Assembly (NCBI GenBank): GCA_018609965.1
Contig: JAHENP010000300.1
Location: forward strand, 1 to 9,880
Length of the DNA: 9,880 bases
Direction of reading: 5' to 3'
Source: Haloferacaceae archaeon
GTDB taxonomy: Archaea; Halobacteriota; Halobacteria; Halobacteriales; Haloferacaceae
Shown: positions 1 through 5,681 of the stretch, piece after piece
Layout: each line of letters begins with the position of its first letter
How positions within the stretch are numbered: position 1 is the stretch's first letter
Notes under the pieces: model-generated
What the model saw: only the letters and a program-made list of their open reading frames with translations
Told to the model about the DNA's origin: nothing
Database searches by the model: none
Position numbers and translations under genes: made by a program

Positions 1-226
1 GCAGTTTCGCGACCACGACGATGTCGACGGCTCGTTGTTCGACCCCTACGACGAGTTGGAGGTCGACCCCTCACACGTCCACAAGTCGAAAAGCGAGCAC
101 AAACACGCGGTGTTCGTCCTCGGGAACGCGTTGGCGACCGCGATGTCGGAAGACGAGTTCTCGAACGCCGGTCGGGTCGGCAAACGCATGGAGGAGTTGG
201 CCGACGACGCCGAGGAGAAGGTCTGA
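1..226 (+). CDS. UPF0058 family protein, 3' part
   Basis: The reading frame is open from base 2 to a TGA at 224-226, giving 74 complete codons and no convincing start, so the gene begins left of the window. The visible protein opens QFRDHDDVDGSLFDPYDE and contains the stretch HVHKSKSEHKHAVFVLGNAL followed by MSEDEF and GRVGKRMEELADDAEEKV. I recognise this as the C-terminal three quarters of the small archaeal UPF0058 family, whose haloarchaeal members are usually about 90 residues, so roughly 15-20 residues are missing. The family has no assigned biochemical role that I know of. The basic, His-rich stretch could suit metal or nucleic-acid binding, but that is inference. In-frame TTG and ATG codons inside the segment are not credible starts because conserved sequence continues upstream of them. 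Family call fairly sure; function unknown. Confidence 0.8.
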   Translation, partial: QFRDHDDVDGSLFDPYDELEVDPSHVHKSKSEHKHAVFVLGNALATAMSEDEFSNAGRVGKRMEELADDAEEKV

Positions 227-261
227 GCCGCCTGTTGTTTGGTCACACTCTGGCCAGGGAC

Positions 262-275
262 CGTAGTTTTCCCCC
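262..275 (+). terminator. Possible T-rich terminator after the UPF0058 gene
   Basis: A TTTT run (267-270) followed by CCCCC lies about 40 nt past the UPF0058 stop. A second T-rich patch, TTGTTT, lies just after the stop near 233. Archaeal RNA polymerase often terminates at short U-runs without a hairpin, so this is a candidate only. Confidence 0.22.
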
Positions 276-306
276 GAGCAACCGAACCGAGGAGAGACAA
301 CGGTGT

Positions 307-350
307 AGCCATCGGTCTGAGAGACAGGAGCCGGTGCAGGGCCGATGGTT
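307..350 (+). repeat. Inverted repeat upstream of purU
   Basis: AGCCATCGG (307-315) and CCGATGGTT (342-350) can form a 9-bp stem containing one G-U pair, with a 26-nt loop. It lies 111-154 nt upstream of the purU start and upstream of the AT-rich promoter candidate. It could be an operator, part of the UPF0058 3' UTR, or chance. I recognise no known RNA family. Confidence 0.3.
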
Positions 351-371
351 GTGTGCAGAGACCCGTTCCTA

Positions 372-405
372 GTGAATATTTTGCGGAAAACGAAGGATAC
401 TATTC
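372..405 (+). promoter_or_regulatory. AT-rich promoter candidate for purU
   Basis: This is the most AT-rich stretch in the spacer. It holds two TATA-like cores, AATATTTT near 375-382 and GATACTATT at 396-404. The second would place transcription start about 26 nt downstream, near 427. That gives a leader of about 34 nt, which fits the Shine-Dalgarno site before purU. Which core is used cannot be decided from sequence. Confidence 0.4.
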
Positions 406-447
406 TGTGTCCGTCGATTTCTTGGGGAATGGTTACTGAGACACGCT

Positions 448-452
448 GGAGG
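448..452 (+). promoter_or_regulatory. Shine-Dalgarno site deciding the purU start
   Basis: GGAGG lies 8 nt before the GTG at 461. This spacing is good for pairing with the 3' end of 16S rRNA and supports GTG 461 as the start. purU therefore appears to be translated from a leadered mRNA, unlike menD downstream. Confidence 0.65.
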
Positions 453-460
453 CACCAACA

Positions 461-1426
461 GTGAGACGCACACTAACCGAGATCACGGTCGTTGGCGGAG
501 ACGACACCGGGCTCATTGCCGAAGTCACGTCGTTACTGTTCGAACGTGGTATCAACATCGAAGATCTCGACCAGGCGGTTCGAGAAGGCGTCTTCCGGAT
601 GACGATGCACGTTGACACCACAGAGATGGTGACGACCGAGAGAACCCTCCGGCAGGATCTCACGAACCTCGGTGACGAACTCGGTGTCGACGTGCAGGTC
701 CGGTTCCCCGCCGACCGCGAGACCCAGTCCATCGCGGTTCTGGTCACAAAGGAGTCACACTGTCTCGAAGCGTTGATTCAGGCTTGTGCTGACGGCGATC
801 TGGACGCAGACATCGACGTCGTCATCGGCAACCACGACGATCTCGAACCGCTCGCTCAGACGTACGGGATTCCGTTCCACGACATCGGTGACGAGACGGG
901 GACGCCCAACGAGGAACGCCTGCTCGAACTGCTCGCCGAGTACGACGCCGATCTCATCGCCCTGGCACGGTATATGCGCATCCTCTCGCCGGATGTCGTC
1001 TTCCGCTACGAGAGCCGGATCATCAACGTCCACCCGAGCCTTCTTCCCGCGTTTCCTGGCGCGTCGGCGTACATGCAGGCCATCGAGGAGGGCGTCCGCA
1101 TTACCGGTGTCACGGCTCACTACGTGACGACCGATCTCGACCAGGGGCCTATCATCACTCAGCGTGCGTTCAACGTCCCCGACGACACCACCGAGGAACA
1201 ACTCCAGACGCTCGGTCAACCCCTCGAAGCCGAGGCGCTCATCGAGGCGATCAAGCTCCACCTCGACGACGAGGTGACCGTTCATCGCGGACGGACGAAA
1301 CTGCGAGACCCCGAGAACGCCGACGCACAACTCGGTGCGCCGGCGGCGCTAGACGACGAGAACCCCGGCCGACCAGTCGACGGGGCCGCGTTCGTGCCAG
1401 ACGAGGGAACGGAAGCTGACGACTGA
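461..1426 (+). CDS. purU: Formyltetrahydrofolate deformylase (PurU)
   Basis: PurU hydrolyses 10-formyl-tetrahydrofolate to formate and tetrahydrofolate in the cytoplasm, balancing one-carbon units and supplying formate for purine synthesis. The 321-residue protein has an N-terminal ACT domain (about residues 5-80, beginning EITVVGGDDTGLIAEVTSLL) and a formyltransferase-fold domain (about 90-270). The catalytic triad is visible: Asn189 and His191 in NVHPSLLPAFPG, and Asp227 in TDLDQGPII. The His-to-Asp spacing of 36 residues equals that in E. coli GAR transformylase. LARYMRILSP (residues 168-177) is also typical. It is longer than the roughly 280-residue bacterial enzymes because of an acidic C-terminal tail after HRGRTKLRDP. 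GTG 461 is chosen for its GGAGG site and because the ACT domain begins at once. Third positions carry more A/T than in menD. The ACT domain makes PurU much likelier than PurN. Confidence 0.92.
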   Translation: MRRTLTEITVVGGDDTGLIAEVTSLLFERGINIEDLDQAVREGVFRMTMHVDTTEMVTTERTLRQDLTNLGDELGVDVQVRFPADRETQSIAVLVTKESHCLEALIQACADGDLDADIDVVIGNHDDLEPLAQTYGIPFHDIGDETGTPNEERLLELLAEYDADLIALARYMRILSPDVVFRYESRIINVHPSLLPAFPGASAYMQAIEEGVRITGVTAHYVTTDLDQGPIITQRAFNVPDDTTEEQLQTLGQPLEAEALIEAIKLHLDDEVTVHRGRTKLRDPENADAQLGAPAALDDENPGRPVDGAAFVPDEGTEADD

Positions 1427-1473
1427 CTCTGATCGGGTTGTTTGACCCCGGACAGCTCGTTTCGTCATAGCCG

Positions 1474-1522
1474 GTTTGTGACAGCAAACAGTGAGTATCC
1501 TCACGAGACGACGAGTCCGTCG
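1474..1522 (+). repeat. Three consecutive small dyads before the menD promoter
   Basis: Three short perfect inverted repeats follow one another: GTTTG/CAAAC (1474-1478 and 1485-1489, 6-nt loop), GTGAG/CTCAC (1491-1495 and 1500-1504, 4-nt loop) and CGACG/CGTCG (1509-1513 and 1518-1522, 4-nt loop). The last ends 2 nt before the TATA box of menD. They could be a purU 3' end structure or operator sites. Each stem is only 5 bp, so chance is possible. Confidence 0.3.
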
Positions 1523-1524
1523 GT

Positions 1525-1530
1525 CATATA
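1525..1530 (+). promoter_or_regulatory. TATA box of menD (leaderless promoter)
   Basis: CATATA stands out in GC-rich surroundings, and its centre lies about 27 nt before the GTG at 1555. That distance puts transcription start at or within a base or two of the start codon. menD is therefore probably read from a leaderless mRNA, which agrees with the lack of a Shine-Dalgarno site. Confidence 0.65.
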
Positions 1531-1554
1531 GCGCCGCCGCCCGAACCAGACGAC

Positions 1555-3321
1555 GTGAGTCAGTCACCGAATCGGAACACGCTGTGGGCGCGGGCGTTCG
1601 TCGACGAGTTGGTCGCCGCCGGCGTCTCTGCAGTCTGTGTCACGCCGGGGTCGCGGTCGACGCCGCTGACGGTCGCGGCTGCGGCCCACGACGATCTCCG
1701 CGTCTTCTCGCATCTCGACGAGCGCTCGTCGGCGTTTTTCGCGCTCGGCCGCGCCCGCCGGACGGGTGAGGTGACCCCGTTGGTCTGCACCTCCGGCACC
1801 GCCGCCGCCAACTACCACCCCGCAGTGATGGAGGCCGACCAGGCCCGGGTGCCGTTGCTCACGCTCACCGCCGACCGCCCGCCGGAACTGCGTGACTCCG
1901 GCGCCAACCAAACCGCCGACCAGGAGAAGCTGTTCGGCGACGCCGTCCGGTGGTACCGCGATCTCCCCGAGCCGGAGCCGACCGAGCGCAAACTCCGCCG
2001 GCTCCGCACCGACGCCGCCCGAGCCGTCCACGAGGCCGAGACCGCGCCCGCGGGGCCGGTCCAGTTGAACGTCCCGTTCCGCAAACCGTTGGAACCCGTC
2101 GAGGTGCCCGGTGACGTGCCCGCCGATCTCGACCGGCTCGCGACCGCCGGCCGGGAGGACGCCCCGTTCGTCGCGACGACACCGGGCCACGCGACGTTGG
2201 ACGACCGCGCCGTCGCGAGTGTCGCCGAGGCGCTCTCCGTCGAACGCGGGCTGATCGTCGCCGGTCCCGCCGACCCGCCCGGCCCGGACCCGGAGGCGAT
2301 CACCACCCTCGCACACCGCACCGGGTTCCCGGTGCTCGCGGACCCGTTGTCCGGCCTGCGATTCGGCTCTGCCACCCGGGTCGCGCCGATTCTCGGCGGC
2401 TACGACGGCTACCTCGCGGGCGACGCGACCGCCGACTGGCCCGACCCAGAAGTCGTCTTCCGGTTCGGCGCTTCCCCGACCTCGAAGCCGCTCCGCCGGT
2501 ATCTCGCCGCCGCCGACAGCCGCCAACTGCTCGTCGACCCCGCCGGCGGCTGGCGGGAGGCGACGTTCACCGCGACGGATCTGATCGCGGCCGACCCCTC
2601 GCGACTCGCCGTCGCTGTCGCCCGCCGCGCCGCCGGCCCCGACTCCAGCGAGTGGCGCGACCGGTGGGAGACGGCCGAACGCGCCCACTGGGCGACCGTC
2701 GACGACGAGGCTCGCGGGTTCGAGGGGCGCGTGCTCGCGGACGTGGCCGAACTCGCGCCCGAGCCGTCGACCGTGTTTGTCTCCAACTCCATGCCCGTTC
2801 GCGACCTGGATCGGTTCGCGGAACCCGCCGCCCGCTCGCTGACCGTGCTCGGCAACCGCGGCGTCTCCGGGATCGACGGGATCACTTCCACCGCGCTGGG
2901 TGCCGGCAGCGCCACCACCGACCACCTCACGCTCGTCACCGGCGACCTGGCCTTCTACCACGACTCGAACGGGTTGTTGGCGATTCAACGCGCGGACGTG
3001 GAGGCGACGATCGTCGTCGTCGACAACGACGGCGGCGGAATCTTCCACATGCTCCCCATCGAGGAGTTCGACCCGCCGTTCACCGACCAGTTCCGCACGC
3101 CACACGGACTGAACTTCGAACACGCTGCGGACCTCTACGACCTCTCGTTTGCCCGCGTCGACGGCGTCGGGGAGTCGTTCCGGGACCGGTACCGGGAGGC
3201 GACGACCACCGACGGCAGTCACGTGATCGTCGTCGAGACGGACGCAGCGGCCAGCCACCGCGTCCGCGAGGAACTGGAGACCGCGACGAGCGAGGCAGTT
3301 CGGGAGGCGCTCGACGACTGA
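1555..3321 (+). CDS. menD: 2-succinyl-5-enolpyruvyl-6-hydroxy-3-cyclohexene-1-carboxylate synthase (MenD)
   Basis: MenD is a thiamine-diphosphate enzyme of menaquinone synthesis. It joins isochorismate with the succinic semialdehyde unit derived from 2-oxoglutarate, releasing CO2 and pyruvate. The 588-residue length suits the family. N-terminal pyrimidine-binding domain: TPGSRSTPLT (30-39), the activating Glu56 in HLDERSS, CTSGTAAANYHPAV, and LTADRPPELRDSGANQT. C-terminal pyrophosphate-binding domain: SNSMPVRDLD, NRGVSGIDGITSTALG, then the Mg-diphosphate motif from G463-D464 (GDLAFYHDSNG) to N491 (DNDGGGIFHMLP). GTG 1555 is chosen from the TATA spacing and the family N-terminus. No other men gene is in the window. 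The next gene is convergent with only 19 nt between them, so menD appears to be transcribed alone or with purU read-through. Codon use is strongly GC3-biased, typical of a resident haloarchaeal gene. Confidence 0.95.
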   Translation: MSQSPNRNTLWARAFVDELVAAGVSAVCVTPGSRSTPLTVAAAAHDDLRVFSHLDERSSAFFALGRARRTGEVTPLVCTSGTAAANYHPAVMEADQARVPLLTLTADRPPELRDSGANQTADQEKLFGDAVRWYRDLPEPEPTERKLRRLRTDAARAVHEAETAPAGPVQLNVPFRKPLEPVEVPGDVPADLDRLATAGREDAPFVATTPGHATLDDRAVASVAEALSVERGLIVAGPADPPGPDPEAITTLAHRTGFPVLADPLSGLRFGSATRVAPILGGYDGYLAGDATADWPDPEVVFRFGASPTSKPLRRYLAAADSRQLLVDPAGGWREATFTATDLIAADPSRLAVAVARRAAGPDSSEWRDRWETAERAHWATVDDEARGFEGRVLADVAELAPEPSTVFVSNSMPVRDLDRFAEPAARSLTVLGNRGVSGIDGITSTALGAGSATTDHLTLVTGDLAFYHDSNGLLAIQRADVEATIVVVDNDGGGIFHMLPIEEFDPPFTDQFRTPHGLNFEHAADLYDLSFARVDGVGESFRDRYREATTTDGSHVIVVETDAAASHRVREELETATSEAVREALDD

Positions 3322-3340
3322 GGCGTCATCCGACCGTCGC

Positions 3341-3868
3341 TCACCACGAGACGACGAACGCGTGTGTCTCGTCGGCCGCCAACTCGGCGTCGTCGAAGCT
3401 TACCATCGCCGGTGATTCCGTCTGTTCGACGATACCTTCGGTGACGCCGCGGGTCAGTGCCTCTGGGTAGCTGTGGCCGCCGTAGGCGGCGACGCGGTAC
3501 TCCCGGTCGTCGAGCCGTTCCGCACGGTACTGGCCGACACGGTCGACATCGAAGTTGCGGTGGACGGCCCGTTGTTGTTCCCGCATCGTCTCGAATCCGG
3601 ACTCGAAGTCGGTCGCCGCCGTGATCTGCTCGTTTTTCGCGACCATCTTCTCGCCGGCGCGCGCGACGGTCGTCTCGCCGGCAGACTCGACCATCGCGTC
3701 GACTGCCGCCGCGAGCGCGTCGGCGTCGTACGTCGACTCGGCGTCGGGTGACTCGATCCCCTCGTCTGCCAGAATCTCTCGTGCCCGACTCTCTAACACC
3801 GGGGACACCTCCGCGACGCTGTCGATCACTGCGACCACGTACGCTCCCTCGATCTCTGCTTCCGACAT
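3341..3868 (-). CDS. Small acidic protein of unknown function
   Basis: The 175-residue soluble protein begins MSEAEIEGAYVVAVIDSV and ends FVVSW. It has no signal peptide or membrane segment. I do not recognise it with confidence. The layout is an N-terminal helical part (residues 1-70), a middle helix with AGEKMVAKNEQ, then DFESGFETM, AVHRNFDVDRVGQYR, and a C-terminal part with GGHSYPEALTRGVTEGIVEQ. This arrangement recalls small sensor-like proteins loosely related to heme-NO-binding or V4R-type domains, but that is only a resemblance. ATG 3868 has no Shine-Dalgarno site but has TTCTAA about 28 nt upstream, suggesting a leaderless mRNA. It lies 114 nt downstream of pelA on the same strand and is convergent with menD. 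It could be co-transcribed with pelA or expressed independently. The coding call is good because codon use is haloarchaeal; the function is open. Confidence 0.75.
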   Translation of the reverse strand: MSEAEIEGAYVVAVIDSVAEVSPVLESRAREILADEGIESPDAESTYDADALAAAVDAMVESAGETTVARAGEKMVAKNEQITAATDFESGFETMREQQRAVHRNFDVDRVGQYRAERLDDREYRVAAYGGHSYPEALTRGVTEGIVEQTESPAMVSFDDAELAADETHAFVVSW

Positions 3869-3893
3869 ATCCTATTGGTGCGTCTCTCTGCAC

Positions 3894-3899
3894 TTAGAA
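3894..3899 (-). promoter_or_regulatory. TATA-like hexamer for the gene at 3341-3868
   Basis: On the minus strand TTCTAA lies with its centre about 28 nt before the ATG at 3868, the right place for a leaderless haloarchaeal promoter. The match is weak, but the spacer is locally AT-richer than the surrounding genes. Confidence 0.4.
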
Positions 3900-3982
3900 T
3901 CTACTGGCCAGTTGCAGAACTGTGGACAGTGGCGTCTACCGACTCCGGTTTTCACTCGTCTGCCCGACCTGTGTGCCGCCGG

Positions 3983-5050
3983 CTACTCCAGCCGGTAGCG
4001 CAACAGGGCGGCGACCCCGCCCAGATTCGACAGCTGTTGGCCGGGTTGGAACTCCGCCGAGAAGACGGTCACGTCTCCGCCCTGCCGTTCGACGGTCGTC
4101 ACCAGTTCGTCGGCGTCGATCCCCCAGTCGCCGTCCCCCTGCCGTTCCGCGCGGAGCCGTTCGTCCAACAACAGGAGGGTCTCGACGGCGCCAAACTCCG
4201 CGGCCTCCATCGTCGCGTCCGGCCCGTACGTCGCCTTCGCCCCCTCCGCGATCCGTGCGGTGAGATCGTCGATCAGCTCCGCCTCGCGGGCGATCCGCGT
4301 CTCCTCGCGCACCTGTTCGACCGCACCGCGCTTGAGCACCTCGTGGACCCCGCGGTCGCCGATCCCGGAGGTGTCGACGGTCGTCACCGCACTCGCCACG
4401 TCGGGGTAGTTCTCCTCGAAGTAGTCGAGCGCGTCCTGTTTGGTGAACCCCGGCCCGGCGAGGATCACCGCCTGGGTCTCCAGCCGCGCGAGCGCCTGCC
4501 CCAACTCCGCGAACAGCTCCGTCCGCGGCTGGGCGTACTCCCCTTTCCCGGTCGGCTTCGTCAGCGAGACGTACTCCTCGGTGCCGTACTGTTGGACCGT
4601 GTGGATCGCCGCCGCGCCCTCCTCGACGGTCGCGATGGCCACCTCCGGCGCGTCCGTCGCCTCCGCGGCCGCTTCGAGTCGCTCCGTCTGATCGGGTTTG
4701 AACTCCTTCTCGACGGTGATCTCCGTGTTCGCCTCCACGTTGAGCGTGTGGTGGTGGCCGAGTTGGTCCTCGCGTGACGCCTGGACGATCTCCCCACCGA
4801 CCCGGAGGCGGTTGGCGAACCGCGCGAACTCCACGTCGGTCACCTCGATAGTGACGTGCATGTGTTCGCGCTCCCCGCCCGTGTCACGGAGGTTGTCGTC
4901 ACTCCGTTGGATGCGACGGGTGGTGTCACCCTCCACGTCGTCGCCGGGTTCGAGGACGTGCGAGAGGTGCCACAGGTCGTCCGTCGTCTCCGGGACGAGC
5001 AGTCGTCGCTCGCGGCCGTCCTCGCCGTAGCCGCGCGGCTCCGTTCGCAT
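3983..5050 (-). CDS. pelA: mRNA surveillance protein pelota (aPelota/Dom34)
   Basis: Pelota is the archaeal Dom34 homologue. It enters the A site of ribosomes stalled without a usable codon and, with ABCE1, promotes subunit splitting. The 355 residues match the family length. Domain 1 (about 1-125, Sm-like) carries [30 protein letters not shown] and [13 protein letters not shown]. Domain 2 (about 130-255) carries [34 protein letters not shown] and [17 protein letters not shown]. Domain 3 (about 260-355) carries [22 protein letters not shown] and [21 protein letters not shown]. It lacks the NIKS and GGQ motifs of the paralogous release factor aRF1, as expected. ATG 5050 matches the family start; the frame stays open to 5524, but that extension is not conserved. 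A GGAGGT touches the start codon directly, too close for normal Shine-Dalgarno use. CTTGTA centred about 24 nt upstream fits leaderless transcription. Confidence 0.95.
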   Translation of the reverse strand: MRTEPRGYGEDGRERRLLVPETTDDLWHLSHVLEPGDDVEGDTTRRIQRSDDNLRDTGGEREHMHVTIEVTDVEFARFANRLRVGGEIVQASREDQLGHHHTLNVEANTEITVEKEFKPDQTERLEAAAEATDAPEVAIATVEEGAAAIHTVQQYGTEEYVSLTKPTGKGEYAQPRTELFAELGQALARLETQAVILAGPGFTKQDALDYFEENYPDVASAVTTVDTSGIGDRGVHEVLKRGAVEQVREETRIAREAELIDDLTARIAEGAKATYGPDATMEAAEFGAVETLLLLDERLRAERQGDGDWGIDADELVTTVERQGGDVTVFSAEFQPGQQLSNLGGVAALLRYRLE

Positions 5051-5070
5051 ACCTCCACTCGGTGGGGGCG

Positions 5071-5077
5071 CTACAAG
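5071..5077 (-). promoter_or_regulatory. TATA-like site of pelA
   Basis: CTTGTAG on the minus strand is centred about 24 nt before the pelA ATG at 5050. The same bases read CTACAAG on the plus strand, about 26 nt before in-frame GTG codons near 5102-5105 of the divergent ORF, so one site might serve both directions. The match to consensus is weak. Confidence 0.35.
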
Positions 5078-5120
5078 GGTGGCGTGGTTCCGGGCTACGC
5101 TGTGGTGCAGTCGATGACAG

Positions 5121-5128
5121 CTTTTGTG
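5121..5128 (+). promoter_or_regulatory. TATA-like site for the kinase-like ORF
   Basis: CTTTTGTG is the most AT-rich octamer in the divergent spacer. It is centred about 25 nt before the GTG at 5150, consistent with leaderless transcription from that codon. It is weak evidence, but it decides between GTG 5150 and the upstream in-frame ATG 5114. Confidence 0.3.
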
Positions 5129-5149
5129 GTCACGAGACGAACCCCGACT

Positions 5150-5608
5150 GTGCCCCGGACGACCCCACGCGACCCACCGCCGACCGACGCCGTCGCTGCG
5201 ACGGTCGGGCGATGTCTCGACGCGCGTGCCGTCACCTGTGACCCGTTCGCGAACGGACTGAACGCCGTCTCCCGTATCGTGTTCGCCGACACACCTCCCG
5301 TGGTCGCAAAGCTGGCGACGTTCTCGACGGGCACAGAACTCCAGGTCGAGGGCCGACTGCTCGAACGGCTCGCCACCGCCGGAGCCCCGGTACCGACCCA
5401 CTTCGGCACGCTCCCACCGGCCGACCACGACCTGTTGGTGGCCGTCCTCGTCACTGCGTTCGTCCCCGGCCGGACGTTCAACCCCGACGGCGACCGCTAC
5501 ACCGCCTACCGACTGTGCGCGCACGCCCGCCGCGCCACCAGGATCGACTACTGGGCGCAGTTCGCGCCCGAGTCCGACCCTGCCGCCGTCGCGAGTCGTC
5601 TCCGGTGA
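5150..5608 (+). CDS. Internally deleted phosphotransferase (APH/choline-kinase type), probably inactive
   Basis: The 152-residue product resembles the ends of a haloarchaeal aminoglycoside-phosphotransferase-like kinase. Its first part looks like the nucleotide-binding N-lobe: [20 protein letters not shown] (Lys of VAKL as the likely ATP-contacting lysine), a helix with [19 protein letters not shown], and the hinge-like [10 protein letters not shown]. It then passes within about 20 residues to [19 protein letters not shown], which resembles the C-terminal tail of such kinases. The catalytic loop (HGD or HND) and the metal-binding Asp motif are absent in all plus frames, so about half of a usual 300-residue protein is missing without loss of frame. 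The start is uncertain: GTG 5150 is preferred from TATA spacing; ATG 5114 and GTG 5102 are in frame but would add a stretch without acidic residues. It is divergent from pelA and convergent with rqcH. It may be a decaying gene or a kept small protein. Confidence 0.6.
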   Translation: MPRTTPRDPPPTDAVAATVGRCLDARAVTCDPFANGLNAVSRIVFADTPPVVAKLATFSTGTELQVEGRLLERLATAGAPVPTHFGTLPPADHDLLVAVLVTAFVPGRTFNPDGDRYTAYRLCAHARRATRIDYWAQFAPESDPAAVASRLR

Positions 5609-5681
5609 CGGATCGAGGACCTGTGTCGACAGCTGTCGTGAGTAGCGCCACCACGCCCGACCGGCGCGTCTCCTCGGTGTT

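Noticed and set aside
239..439. 66-codon plus-strand ORF in the spacer before purU
   Set aside because: Mixed composition, no acidic bias, spans the promoter region, and has no credible start signal.
755..1330. 191-codon minus-strand frame opposite purU
   Set aside because: No recognisable domain, and it lies wholly over conserved PurU sequence.
1564..3258. 564-codon open frame on the minus strand opposite menD
   Set aside because: Antisense shadow of a GC3-biased gene; the translation is Arg/Gly/Val-rich with no family features, while menD on the plus strand is unambiguous.
3219..3893. 224-codon minus-strand frame overlapping the end of menD and the 3341-3868 gene
   Set aside because: Arg/Gly-rich shadow frame; the 3341-3868 frame has the acidic, GC3-biased character of a real gene.
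3875..4777. 300-codon plus-strand frame opposite pelA
   Set aside because: Composition is Arg/Leu/Pro-rich and not haloarchaeal; it is the mirror of conserved pelota sequence.
5051..5524. N-terminal extension of pelA to 5524
   Set aside because: The extra sequence is not pelota-like and overlaps the divergent kinase-like ORF; the family starts at the ATG at 5050.
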